From the NCBI GenBank assembly GCA_017523605.1, contig JAFWVZ010000109.1:1-28527 (forward strand): 28,527 nt of DNA, written 5' to 3'. The position numbers and the translations under genes are program-made. How positions within the stretch are numbered: the stretch's first letter is position 1; every line of letters starts with the position of its first letter. The stretch is from Bacillota bacterium (GTDB taxonomy: Bacteria; Bacillota; Clostridia; Peptostreptococcales; Anaerovoracaceae). Below, in pieces: positions 6,988 through 14,950 of the stretch. The notes below the pieces were generated by a model. It did no database searches and was not told the DNA's origin. It saw only the letters and a program-made list of their open reading frames with translations.

Positions 6988-8229
6988 ATGAACGAATACA
7001 GAAGAGTAGTTGTTACAGGTCTGGGAGTCGTAAGCCCCGTGGGCAGCGACATGGAGACCTGCTGGAACAACCTTGCTAGCGGATACAACGGAATAGGTCC
7101 CATAACCTATTTCGATACTGAAAACTACAAAGCCAAGCTGGGAGCTCAGGTCAAGGGCTTCGACGCGGAGCAGTACATGGAGTACGTGGAGACGCTCAGG
7201 AACGACCTCTACACCCAGTACGCCATAGGCGCCGCCCAGCAGGCAATGGATGACAGCGGTATACTGGGAAAGATAGAACCCGAAAGATTCTCCGTATACT
7301 TCGGATCCGGAATAGGCGGTCTTGGCACCACCTCCGCGGAAGTCGAAAAGCTGAACGCACGCGGTCCCCGCAGGGTATCCTCCCTGTTCGTACCGATGAT
7401 GATACCCAACATGGCGGCAGGCACCCTGGCTATACGCTTCGGATGCAAGGGCGCTGCAATGCCCTCCGTAACGGCATGCGCTTCCGGTTCCAACGCCATA
7501 GGCGAAGCCGTAAGGGCAATTCGCCACGGCTATACGGATGCAGCTATCTCCGGCGGCGCGGAAGCTTCCATAGTCCCCGTAGGAGTAGCAGGCTTCATTA
7601 ACATGCAGGCACTCTCCACGTCCGACGATCCCAACGCCGCTTCCCTGCCCTTCGACGCAAGGCGCGCAGGCTTCGTGATAGGCGAAGGCGCGGCGGCCCT
7701 CATCCTCGAGGAATACGAGCACGCCAAGGCCCGCGGAGCAAAGATCTACGGAGAGATCTGCGGATACGGCGTAACATGCGACGCATATCACATTACATCC
7801 CCCGATCCGGAAGCAGAAGGCGGAGCCCGCGCAATGGCGGACGCCCTCAGGGAAGCCGGATACAAGCCCGGCGAGTCCGTGTACATCAACGCTCACGGCA
7901 CCGGGACCAAGATGAACGACAAGGGCGAGACCGCGGCCATCAAGAAGGCCCTGGGCGAAGAGGAAGCCCGCAAGGTTGTCATAAGCTCCACCAAGTCCAT
8001 GACCGGACACATGCTTGGAGCCGCAGGCGCCATAGAGGCCATAGCGTGCCTTAAGGTGCTGGAGACAGGCATCATCCCGCCGACCATCAACCTTAACGAG
8101 CCTGACCCGGACTGCGACCTCAACTATACGCCCAACAAGGCCGTAAAGGCGGACGTGGACCTCTGCCTGTCCAACTCCCTTGGATTCGGCGGACACAACG
8201 CCTGCCTGGCGTTCAGGAGGGTAAAATGA
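6988..8229 (+). CDS. fabF: beta-ketoacyl-ACP synthase II
   Basis: A 413-residue condensing enzyme that extends acyl-ACP with malonyl-ACP. The Cys-His-His set is intact: Cys in VTACASGSNAIGEA, His in NAHGTGTKMND and His in TGHMLGAAGAIEA with the preceding STKSM lysine. Length and the GFGGHN C-terminal loop are normal for FabF. It is the only condensing enzyme in the cluster, since no fabH lies here, so starter condensation must be encoded elsewhere. Its stop overlaps the fabZ start by 4 nt. By my count 14 of its 26 isoleucines use ATA. Confidence 0.95.
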   Translation: MNEYRRVVVTGLGVVSPVGSDMETCWNNLASGYNGIGPITYFDTENYKAKLGAQVKGFDAEQYMEYVETLRNDLYTQYAIGAAQQAMDDSGILGKIEPERFSVYFGSGIGGLGTTSAEVEKLNARGPRRVSSLFVPMMIPNMAAGTLAIRFGCKGAAMPSVTACASGSNAIGEAVRAIRHGYTDAAISGGAEASIVPVGVAGFINMQALSTSDDPNAASLPFDARRAGFVIGEGAAALILEEYEHAKARGAKIYGEICGYGVTCDAYHITSPDPEAEGGARAMADALREAGYKPGESVYINAHGTGTKMNDKGETAAIKKALGEEEARKVVISSTKSMTGHMLGAAGAIEAIACLKVLETGIIPPTINLNEPDPDCDLNYTPNKAVKADVDLCLSNSLGFGGHNACLAFRRVK

Positions 8230-8660
8230 CTCTCGGCAAAGAAGAGATAAAGAAGATACTCCCCCACAGAAACGACATGCTGCTGGTGGACGACGTTACC
8301 GAAGAAGACGGAGTCGCTACGGGTCACTATCACGTTACCGGCGACGAGTTCTTCCTTAACGGACACTTCCCCGGAAACCCCATAGTCCCCGGCGTCATAC
8401 TCTGCGAGATCCTTGCCCAGTCCGCGTGCATACTTCTGCGCGACAAGATGACGGAAGGCCAGCTCCCGGTATACACCGGCCTCAACAACGTTAAGTTCCG
8501 CTCCCCGGTAAAGCCCGGAGATACGGTAGAGACAAGGTGCAGCATCAAAAGAGCCAAGCACCCCTTCTACTTCGCGGAAGGCACCGTCTGCGTGGGAGAC
8601 CGCCTGTGCGTAAGCGCGGAATTCGCGTTCGCGATCACGGGACAGACAACAGGTAAGTAA
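8226..8660 (+). CDS. fabZ: 3-hydroxyacyl-[acyl-carrier-protein] dehydratase
   Basis: A 144-residue hot-dog-fold dehydratase that removes water from 3-hydroxyacyl-ACP. The catalytic His47 in NGHFPGNPIVPG and Glu61 in GVILCEILAQ are present, together with the N-terminal ILPHRNDMLLVDD. The size is normal. It overlaps fabF by 4 nt, and its stop is one base before the ATG of the following acyl-CoA ligase gene, so all three are probably translated in a coupled way. Confidence 0.95.
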   Translation: MTLGKEEIKKILPHRNDMLLVDDVTEEDGVATGHYHVTGDEFFLNGHFPGNPIVPGVILCEILAQSACILLRDKMTEGQLPVYTGLNNVKFRSPVKPGDTVETRCSIKRAKHPFYFAEGTVCVGDRLCVSAEFAFAITGQTTGK

Positions 8661-8661
8661 C

Positions 8662-10296
8662 ATGAGCATATACAAGAAATACTGCACGGAAGTCCTTGAC
8701 GAGAACGGCGGCCTTAAGGAATTCTCCCTCAACTACCCGGAGAACTTCAACTTCGCCTACGACGTCGTGGACGCCATAGCGGACGAAGAACCGGACCGCA
8801 AGGCCCTGGTCTGGTGCAACACGGAAGGCGAAGAACACGTCTTTACCTTCGCGGACCTAAAAAGAGAGAGCAACAAGATAGCAAACGTCCTGAGCAGCGC
8901 CGGCCTTAAGAAAGGCATGAAGGTGATGCTGGTCCTTAAACGCCACTACGAGTACTGGTTTACGGTGCTTGCTCTGCATAAACTCGGAATAACGGCCATC
9001 CCTGCCACCCACATGCTGCTTGTGAGCGACTATGTCTACCGCATCCAGATGGCAAGGATAGACGCCGTAATATGCACTCCTTACAATGACGTACCCGCAA
9101 GGATAAGAAGCGCCGTACAGCAGGCGGGATCCAACTGCATACTGTGGTGCATCAAAAACGACGAAATGGCATTCCGCAACCTTACAAGGGAAGCAGAAGC
9201 CGCAAGCGACGTACTGGAGAGGGTCCCCACAAAGGCCACGGACAACATGCTTATGTACTTTACGTCCGGCACCACTGGCTACCCCAAGGGCGTGTTCCAC
9301 GACTTCACCTACCCTCTTGCGCACATAATAACAGCGAAGTACTGGCAGCAGGTATCCGAAGGCGGCCTTCACCTTACGGTCTCTGAAACGGGATGGGGAA
9401 AGGCTTCCTGGGGCAAGATCTACGGACAGTGGCTCTGCGGAGCGGCCGTAATGGTCTACGATTTCGACAATTTCGACCCCAGGCAGATGTGCTACGTAAT
9501 AAACAAGTACGGCGTGGATTCGTTCTGCGCGCCGCCCACAATATACCGCTACATAGTTCGCAAAGGCCTTCCGGCAATGCCCGGTCTTAAGCACGTGGCT
9601 ACCGCCGGTGAGATGCTTGCGCCGGAGATCTTCAAGAAGTTCTACGAGACCACGGGTCTTATGATAAACGAAGGCTACGGACAGACCGAGACCGTGCTTC
9701 TCCTTGCCAACCTTAAAGGGATGAAGGCAAAAGAAGGCGCGCTGGGCAAGCCCTCCCCCTTCTACAACGTGCAGCTCAGAAGCCGCGAAGGCGGTCCGGT
9801 AGCTCCCGGAGAAGTAGGCGAGATCGTAGTAGTTCCAAGGGAAGGCGCGCGTCAGGAAGGCGTGTTCAGTGGATACCTTTACGACGACGCCCAGTACGAA
9901 TACGTATGGCGCGGCGGAGTGTTCCACACCGGAGACGCCGCTTACATAGACGAAGACGGTTACTTCTGGTTCTACGGAAGGTTCGACGACATAATAAAGA
10001 CCGGCGGATTCCGCGTAGGCCCCTACGAGATAGAGAACGTTCTTATGGAGCACCCGGCCGTTGTGGAATGCAGCGTGGTGGGTGTTCCGGACCAGCTCAG
10101 AGGCCAGGCGATAAAGGCCTTCATAGTTGCCGGAAACGATTACAAGGTGTCCAAAGCGCTGGAACTGGACATAAAAAACAGCTGCAACAACAAGCTTGCC
10201 GAGTACAAATGGATAAGGCAGATAGAGTTCGTGGACGAGCTGCCGAAGACCATAAGCGGCAAGATCAGGAAGACGGAGCTTAGAGAAAAACAGTAG
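8662..10296 (+). CDS. AMP-forming acyl-CoA synthetase (ACSM-like)
   Basis: A 544-residue member of the ANL adenylating superfamily, closest by eye to medium-chain acyl-CoA synthetases. The P-loop TSGTTGYPKG is near residue 203, GYGQTET near 339, the TGD motif with the hinge YGRFDDIIKTGGFRVGPYE near 420-450, and the C-terminal catalytic lysine in PKTISGKIRK. It would activate a fatty or other carboxylic acid to its CoA (or ACP) thioester using ATP. It starts one base after the fabZ stop and is followed by the operon terminator. It is therefore part of the fatty-acid unit and may salvage free fatty acids or supply an unusual starter. The acid is unknown. Confidence 0.88.
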   Translation: MSIYKKYCTEVLDENGGLKEFSLNYPENFNFAYDVVDAIADEEPDRKALVWCNTEGEEHVFTFADLKRESNKIANVLSSAGLKKGMKVMLVLKRHYEYWFTVLALHKLGITAIPATHMLLVSDYVYRIQMARIDAVICTPYNDVPARIRSAVQQAGSNCILWCIKNDEMAFRNLTREAEAASDVLERVPTKATDNMLMYFTSGTTGYPKGVFHDFTYPLAHIITAKYWQQVSEGGLHLTVSETGWGKASWGKIYGQWLCGAAVMVYDFDNFDPRQMCYVINKYGVDSFCAPPTIYRYIVRKGLPAMPGLKHVATAGEMLAPEIFKKFYETTGLMINEGYGQTETVLLLANLKGMKAKEGALGKPSPFYNVQLRSREGGPVAPGEVGEIVVVPREGARQEGVFSGYLYDDAQYEYVWRGGVFHTGDAAYIDEDGYFWFYGRFDDIIKTGGFRVGPYEIENVLMEHPAVVECSVVGVPDQLRGQAIKAFIVAGNDYKVSKALELDIKNSCNNKLAEYKWIRQIEFVDELPKTISGKIRKTELREKQ

Positions 10297-10311
10297 ATAA
10301 GGGTAATGAGG

Positions 10312-10345
10312 CCGCCTGTCCTTAAGGACCGGCGGTCTTTTTATT
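10312..10345 (+). terminator. terminator of the fatty-acid operon
   Basis: CCGCC-T-GTCC, loop TTAA, GGAC-C-GGCGG, then TCTTTTTATT. It lies 15 nt after the acyl-CoA synthetase stop and closes the acpP-to-ligase operon. Confidence 0.9.
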
Positions 10346-10403
10346 CCCCGGCAGTCCTGTTATCAGGTCAATACCGGTCAGTTCTGTGTTCCGGTCTTTT
10401 TAT

Positions 10404-10546
10404 TTTGATCAAACTTTAATTGAGTCTGCAAAAAATGCTGTTCTTCGGCTACGTTCTCGAAGCCTTCGCTGCGTTCCGGATCCTTCGAAAAAGCCTCGAA
10501 AGCATTTTGCAGACTCTTACATTGCATGATACAAGCATGATCAAAC
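10404..10546. repeat. long imperfect hairpin element, MITE- or REP-like
   Basis: GAGTCTGC and ATGCT joined by an A-run (10422-10439) pair with AGCATTTTGCAGACTC (10501-10516), leaving two extra A residues. The arms enclose about 60 nt rich in TTCG/CGAA motifs that can form inner stems. A 9-bp direct repeat, TGATCAAAC, lies on both sides (10406-10414 and 10538-10546), and the left copy belongs to the palindrome TTTGATCAAA. It fills most of the 338-bp gap between the fatty-acid terminator and the PAS regulator promoter. The shape suggests a small mobile or repeated palindromic unit. No second copy is visible in this window, so this is inference. Confidence 0.45.
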
Positions 10547-10567
10547 CAAAAGAACCAGCTGCCCGGT

Positions 10568-10596
10568 TTGACTAAAAACGCTCCGGACGATATAAT
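10568..10596 (+). promoter_or_regulatory. promoter of the PAS regulator-VOC operon
   Basis: TTGACT (10568-10573), a 17-bp spacer and TATAAT (10591-10596). This is nearly consensus for sigma-A and gives a leader of about 30 nt before the ATG at 10635. Confidence 0.85.
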
Positions 10597-10634
10597 TAAA
10601 GGACTGAAAAGCAACTACCGACGGAGGACGTCTT

Positions 10635-11870
10635 ATGGATAAAAAGCTCAACAAAAGGACCGAAGCAGAGATCATAATGAATACCGTTCCGTGCGGGATA
10701 ATAAAGATCAGCTGCGAGGACTCGCCCCGCGTCAAATACATAAGCGACAGGATGCTGCGCATCCTTGGATTTCCTAAGGAATGGACCGCGCAGAGCCCGG
10801 AGCTGGAGCCTTTTAAGCAGAGCGTTCTTTCCTTCCTGCCTCCGGAAGACAGGCGGAGATTCCCCATGCTGCTTAGTTCCGTTGATGAGCAGAACGGACC
10901 GGTGTCCGGCGAACAGACTGTTCTGCGTTTCGACGGCAGCAGCGTAAGGCTGTTCGGCTGGGTGTCCAAAAGCAAGGACAGCAGCGGATCTCCGGAGCTT
11001 AACGCAGTATGCATAGACCTTTCGGAAGAGGCGCAGTCGCGCAGGGAAAGAGAACTGCAGCGCTATGTAAAGGCCTTATCCGGAGTCTACGACGACATAT
11101 TCGAATTCAACTATAAAGACCACACCGTTACGGTGCTCCACACCAGAAGCTCCGCAATGCTGCGCTGGGTGCAGGGAATACCCATGCAGATGAAGGAAGC
11201 CACCGAGTCCTGGATACTCAGAAGGCTTCCCCCGGACCAGCAGCGCGAGCTGAGAAAGACCTTCTCCGAGGAGGCCCGCCGCGAAATGACAGACGAAGGC
11301 GAAGCCCCGGAGATCCACTACAGCGTGGTATCCTCGAGCGGCAGAAGCAGGGATTACACAGGCATATTCGTAAAGATGCGCCCCGGCATCAGTCTGTTCT
11401 GCTGCAGACAGGACGTTACCGTTCCGCAGACCCTTCAGATCTCAGGGGACATACCAAGGATAAGGACCTTCGGGTATTTCGACGTCTTTGTGGGCGACAA
11501 GACCGTGCTGTTCCGCAACAGCAAGTCCAAGGAACTGCTGGCTCTTCTGGTGGACAGACGCGGAGGCTTCGTATCTTCGGAGGAGGCCATAGCATTCCTG
11601 TGGGAGGACGCCGTATACGATTCGGTAACGCTTGCAAGATACCGCAAGGTAGCTCTAAGGCTTAAGAACACTCTGGAAGAGTACGGAATATCGGACATGA
11701 TAGAATCGGTAAGCGGAAAACGCAGGATAGTGACGGACCGCGTAAAATGCGATCTCTACGACTATCTGTCCGGCAAGGAAGAATATTCGCAGCTGTTCAA
11801 GGGCAGCTATCTTACCAACTACAGCTGGGCCGAGAACACGCTGGCGGAGCTTACGCAGAGCGAAAGGTAA
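10635..11870 (+). CDS. PAS-PAS winged-helix transcriptional regulator (SARP-like DNA-binding domain)
   Basis: A 411-residue soluble protein. Residues about 10-130 and 140-265 look like two PAS-type sensor domains; the first shows VPCGIIKIS and YISDRMLRILGFP, the second begins at a basic/coiled linker, RRERELQRYVKALSG. Residues about 283-385 resemble the OmpR/SARP winged helix: RIRTFGYFDVFVG, then SKSKELLALLVDRRGGFVSS, then LARYRKVALRLKNTLEEYGI. The last 25 residues (FKGSYLTNYSWAENTLAEL) look like the beginning of a bacterial transcriptional activation domain that is then cut short. It is probably a one-component regulator that senses a ligand or redox state; the signal and targets are not known. 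It is co-transcribed with the VOC gene 13 nt downstream. The ATG is preceded by GGAGG, 9 nt upstream. Confidence 0.75.
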   Translation: MDKKLNKRTEAEIIMNTVPCGIIKISCEDSPRVKYISDRMLRILGFPKEWTAQSPELEPFKQSVLSFLPPEDRRRFPMLLSSVDEQNGPVSGEQTVLRFDGSSVRLFGWVSKSKDSSGSPELNAVCIDLSEEAQSRRERELQRYVKALSGVYDDIFEFNYKDHTVTVLHTRSSAMLRWVQGIPMQMKEATESWILRRLPPDQQRELRKTFSEEARREMTDEGEAPEIHYSVVSSSGRSRDYTGIFVKMRPGISLFCCRQDVTVPQTLQISGDIPRIRTFGYFDVFVGDKTVLFRNSKSKELLALLVDRRGGFVSSEEAIAFLWEDAVYDSVTLARYRKVALRLKNTLEEYGISDMIESVSGKRRIVTDRVKCDLYDYLSGKEEYSQLFKGSYLTNYSWAENTLAELTQSER

Positions 11871-11883
11871 AGGAGGAACTGTA

Positions 11884-12264
11884 ATGGCTGTACGCGAAGG
11901 ATTTCATCATGTTGCGCTGCGCGTAAAGGACATCGACACCACGATAGCCTTTTATGAGGCGCTGGGCTGCCGCCTAAACAGGACCTGGGTCCGGGACGGA
12001 TCCAGAAACTGCATGATAGACATGGGCGGAGGCAATCTTCTGGAGGTCTTTTCCGGAAGAAAAGACGGCGTAGAAGCTTTCCCCAGGTTCGAGCACATTT
12101 CGTTTAAGAGCAGCGATCCGGACGCGGACTTTGCAGCAGCGGTCGCCGCAGGAGCGCGTCCCCGCACGGAACCCAAAGACGTTGCCCAGGGCGATCACCA
12201 CGCGAGAGTAGCTTTCGTCTACGGCCCGGACGACGAGATAGTAGAGTTCTTCATGGCAAAATAG
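11884..12264 (+). CDS. VOC-family (glyoxalase/dioxygenase fold) protein
   Basis: A 126-residue vicinal-oxygen-chelate protein with two beta-alpha-beta-beta-beta halves. The usual metal ligands can be placed: His in FHHVALRVKD (residue 9), Glu in NLLEVFSG, His in FEHISFKS and Glu in EIVEFFMAK. That is the arrangement of lactoylglutathione lyase-type enzymes, though the exact reaction (glyoxalase, epimerase or antibiotic binding) cannot be told. The start follows AAAGGAGG with 8 nt between. It lies 13 nt after the PAS regulator, and no terminator or promoter separates them, so the regulator may control its own partner. No convincing terminator follows. Confidence 0.85.
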   Translation: MAVREGFHHVALRVKDIDTTIAFYEALGCRLNRTWVRDGSRNCMIDMGGGNLLEVFSGRKDGVEAFPRFEHISFKSSDPDADFAAAVAAGARPRTEPKDVAQGDHHARVAFVYGPDDEIVEFFMAK

Positions 12265-12313
12265 AACGGAGTCCTGCTTTTTTCCGCATTTGACGCAAAA
12301 AATACCCGTTTCA

Positions 12314-12343
12314 TTTACAAGATAAGCATCACTGTGTTAAAAT
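12314..12343 (+). promoter_or_regulatory. promoter of the secreted lipase gene
   Basis: TTTACA (12314-12319), then TGTTAAAAT (12335-12343), an extended -10 with hexamer TAAAAT and an 18-bp spacer. The leader is about 40 nt long. Confidence 0.6.
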
Positions 12344-12391
12344 ATAAACATAGTAATGCTTTTTGTTTATCCCGATTCGGAGGTAACGGAT

Positions 12392-13159
12392 ATGAAAAAG
12401 TTCGGATCGATAAAGAAGATCATCGTCATCGTAATGGCTCTTATTATGGTCTTCGGAACTACCGCCGCATTTGCCGCGGATAACCGCACCTGTACAACGG
12501 CGCCGGAGATCTATCAGCTGGTACGCGACGGATATAACCAGGGGTCACAGGGTCCCATCAGCATCATTAAGGGCACGCTCAAAAAGGGACTCTTCACATC
12601 CAAGACAGTATACCTTGTAACGCTGTCCGGCACGGAACTGGTGCTCAACCAGTCCACGGAAGTGCTTACGGACCTGTTCTCCGGATTCAATCTGGACAAC
12701 GCTTACTACAGCAACGTGGTATCGGTGATCTGCCAGAACGTTCCGCAGGGCTCCAACCTGATAATAGCCGGTCACAGCCTCGGCGGCATGATAGCTCAGC
12801 AAGTCGCGGGCAACTCCACAGTTAAAGCCAGATACAACATCCTCAACACTGTAACGTTCGGATCGCCTCTTCTGTCCGCAGGCACCAGAGAAGGCACCGT
12901 AAAACGCCTCGGCGACGTTTCGGACATAGTACCGCTCCTGTCTGTCCATACTCTGGTAAACACAGTATGGGCAATGGCCGGCCTTAACCGCGAGGACGGC
13001 GGCTACTACCTGAGGCCCATCACGGCTCACAACGAGAGCTACGGAAGAGCCGACGTCTGGGGCAAGTACGATGTTACAGGCATCAAGTACGGCGGATATA
13101 AACTTGTCCTCGACATGAGTACAAGGCAGTTCTTCCAGTCTCCGATAATAGACTGGTAA
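12392..13159 (+). CDS. secreted lipase, class 3-like alpha/beta hydrolase
   Basis: A 255-residue exported hydrolase. A Sec signal peptide is clear: KKFGSIKK, a hydrophobic core at residues 10-22, and a cleavage site after about AFA (residue 28). The nucleophile elbow GHSLGG places the catalytic Ser at residue 129. The Asp is probably in GDVSDIVPLL and the His in the AHNESYG stretch near residue 220, as in class 3 (Rhizopus-type) lipases. It should act outside the cell on lipids or other esters; the substrate is unknown. The ATG at 12392 has GGAGG 8 nt upstream. An in-frame ATG at 12356 would put 12 polar residues before the signal peptide and is rejected. It is a single-gene unit with its own promoter and terminator. 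Confidence 0.82.
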   Translation: MKKFGSIKKIIVIVMALIMVFGTTAAFAADNRTCTTAPEIYQLVRDGYNQGSQGPISIIKGTLKKGLFTSKTVYLVTLSGTELVLNQSTEVLTDLFSGFNLDNAYYSNVVSVICQNVPQGSNLIIAGHSLGGMIAQQVAGNSTVKARYNILNTVTFGSPLLSAGTREGTVKRLGDVSDIVPLLSVHTLVNTVWAMAGLNREDGGYYLRPITAHNESYGRADVWGKYDVTGIKYGGYKLVLDMSTRQFFQSPIIDW

Positions 13160-13231
13160 CACCGGAGGCTTACGGCAGCGCATCAAGCAACGCGTACCGC
13201 AATACCGGAAATACACGTTAATAAGAATAAA

Positions 13232-13260
13232 AGCCCCTTGATCTCTCAAGGGGCTTTTTA
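13232..13260. terminator. bidirectional terminator after the lipase gene
   Basis: A perfect 10-bp stem, AGCCCCTTGA with TCAAGGGGCT, loop TCTC, followed by TTTTTA; the other strand also ends in T-rich sequence. It serves the lipase gene and, from the right, the ahcY-small membrane protein unit. Confidence 0.92.
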
Positions 13261-13311
13261 GTACAACTATTTGGTCGGACAGAGGTCCGAAGCAGCAGGA
13301 TGCTGCCGTTA

Positions 13312-13614
13312 TTACTCCACGTCCTCAAAGCGGGGGTCGTCATCAGGGATGGTACTGAAGCCGTCCTTCTGCATGCCGCTGCGTTCCTCTTCCAGAAGCA
13401 TCATCCTTACGTAATCGTTCATGCGGCGGACGAAGTTGAAGAGATCCACGGCGATGACCAAAACGGCAACGATCACCCAGCCCTGCGGCGACAGCCTTAC
13501 TACGCTCCTCCTGCCTATGAAGAACAGTATGAGAGCGCAGATGACCAGCCCGATGACCAGGTATTTTACATGGTCTTTTATGTATTGTTTTCTCCAGTGA
13601 TCTCTTCTGTCCAT
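13312..13614 (-). CDS. small two-TM membrane protein of unknown function
   Basis: A 100-residue protein that I do not recognise. It has a basic N-terminus (DRRDHWRKQYIKDHVKY), two hydrophobic segments at about residues 18-34 and 45-60, and a charged, acidic C-terminal tail ending in DDDPRFEDVE. Both ends would be on the same side of the membrane, by the positive-inside rule the cytoplasm. It begins 9 nt after the ahcY stop codon with a TAAGGA-type ribosome site, so it is co-transcribed with ahcY and is the last gene of that unit. No catalytic motif is visible. Confidence 0.65.
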   Translation of the reverse strand: MDRRDHWRKQYIKDHVKYLVIGLVICALILFFIGRRSVVRLSPQGWVIVAVLVIAVDLFNFVRRMNDYVRMMLLEEERSGMQKDGFSTIPDDDPRFEDVE

Positions 13615-13623
13615 GGTCCTTAC

Positions 13624-14859
13624 CTACCTGTTAAGGTATTCTTCCTGCGCGGCGCTGAGAGCGTCTATCTTTACGCCCAGGAACTCAAGTTTTCTTCTTG
13701 CTACCTCCAGATCCACCTCGCGCGGAACGTCTATAAGCTTTTCCGTAAGCTTGCCTGCGTTCTCCACAAGATATTTTGCGGATAGAGCCTGGATGGCAAA
13801 GCTCATGTCCATTATCTCGGCGGGATGTCCGTCGCCTGCGGCCAGGTTTACGAGCCTGCCTTCCGCAAGGACGTACACGTGCTTTCCGTTTGGCAGTGTG
13901 TAACCCATTATGTTGGCGCGCATCTCGCGAACTTCCGTGGAGATCTCCTCCAGGCGCTTCATGTCTATTTCTACGTTAAAATGTCCGGCGTTGCAGAGAA
14001 CTGCGCCCTCCTTCATTACCAGAAAGTCCGGCTCGGTTATTACTCCGCAGCAGCCCGTTACAGTAACGAATATGTCCCCTATCTTTGCGGCATCGTTCAT
14101 GGGCATTACTTCGAAGCCGTCCATTACTGCCTCGATGGCCTTTACGGGATCCACTTCCGTAACTATGACTCGTGCTCCCATGCCCTTGGCGCGCATGGAT
14201 ACTCCCTTTCCGCACCAGCCGTAGCCTGCTACCACAACGTTCTTTCCTGCAACTATAAGGTTGGTGGTGCGGTTGATGCCGTCCCAGACCGACTGTCCGG
14301 TACCGTAGCGGTTGTCGAACAGGTGCTTGCAGTCCGCGTTGTTTACCTTTACCATCGGGAAGCGAAGCTTTCCTTCGTTATTCATTGCGATAAGGCGTGT
14401 AATACCGGTTGTTGTTTCCTCGCAGCCGCCTATGACGTACTGCAGCTCGTCCTGCATGTGGTTGTGCAGCATGTTGACCAGGTCTCCGCCGTCGTCTATT
14501 ATTATGTTTGCGTGATGCGACAATGTCTCCCTTATATGGGCAAAGTACTCCTCTTCCGTTGCTCCGTGCCATGCGTAAACGTTAAGGCCGGCCTTAACAA
14601 GCGCCGCGGCCACGTCGTCCTGAGTTGACAGCGGGTTGGATCCTGTAACAAACATCTCCGCGCCTCCGGCAGCCAGCACCAGGCAAAGATACGCTGTCTT
14701 TGCCTCCAGATGGATGGAGAGCGCTATGCGTTTGCCCTCAAAAGGCCTGGTCCTTTTAAACTCTTCTTCCAGGCTCCTTAGTATGGGGCAGTTCCTCTTT
14801 ACCCACTCTATCTTGTTCTCGCCCGACGGCGCCAGATCCAGACTTCTGATGATGCTCAA
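13624..14859 (-). CDS. ahcY: adenosylhomocysteinase (S-adenosylhomocysteine hydrolase)
   Basis: A 411-residue, NAD-dependent enzyme that splits S-adenosylhomocysteine into adenosine and homocysteine, clearing the product of methyl transfer reactions in the cytoplasm. Family blocks are plain: SIHLEAKTAYLCLVLAAGGA, DDGGDLVNMLH, NNADCKHLFDNRYGTGQSVW, the Rossmann motif GYGWCGKG and the C-terminal NLAAGDGHPAEIMDMSFA. The length is that of the shorter bacterial/archaeal form. The start is a TTG: the family begins at SIIRSLDLAPSGE, no ATG or GTG lies nearby, and AGGAGG stands 9 nt upstream. Its own promoter lies at 14951-14978. A small membrane protein gene follows. Confidence 0.95.
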   Translation of the reverse strand: MSIIRSLDLAPSGENKIEWVKRNCPILRSLEEEFKRTRPFEGKRIALSIHLEAKTAYLCLVLAAGGAEMFVTGSNPLSTQDDVAAALVKAGLNVYAWHGATEEEYFAHIRETLSHHANIIIDDGGDLVNMLHNHMQDELQYVIGGCEETTTGITRLIAMNNEGKLRFPMVKVNNADCKHLFDNRYGTGQSVWDGINRTTNLIVAGKNVVVAGYGWCGKGVSMRAKGMGARVIVTEVDPVKAIEAVMDGFEVMPMNDAAKIGDIFVTVTGCCGVITEPDFLVMKEGAVLCNAGHFNVEIDMKRLEEISTEVREMRANIMGYTLPNGKHVYVLAEGRLVNLAAGDGHPAEIMDMSFAIQALSAKYLVENAGKLTEKLIDVPREVDLEVARRKLEFLGVKIDALSAAQEEYLNR

Positions 14860-14950
14860 AACAGCTTTCCTCCTGTTGATCTCTTACTTCAATGCCCTGC
14901 CCCCGTCCGGGAATACTTTTCATACCTCAGACCGCAGAGTTAACTGAATC

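Noticed and set aside
6931..8196. A 421-codon open frame on the minus strand opposite fabF
   Set aside because: It mirrors fabF, which has all family motifs. The frame is open because of codon bias, and its translation resembles no protein. The same holds for other long antisense frames across the window.
10378..10614. A 78-codon minus-strand ORF over the hairpin element
   Set aside because: It starts at TTG without a ribosome site and its translation is just the inverted-repeat element read through. It is better explained as a repeat.
14860..14945. SAH or SAM riboswitch in the ahcY leader
   Set aside because: The leader has a G-rich stretch but none of the conserved core sequences or pairing patterns of known SAH or SAM riboswitches that I could recognise.
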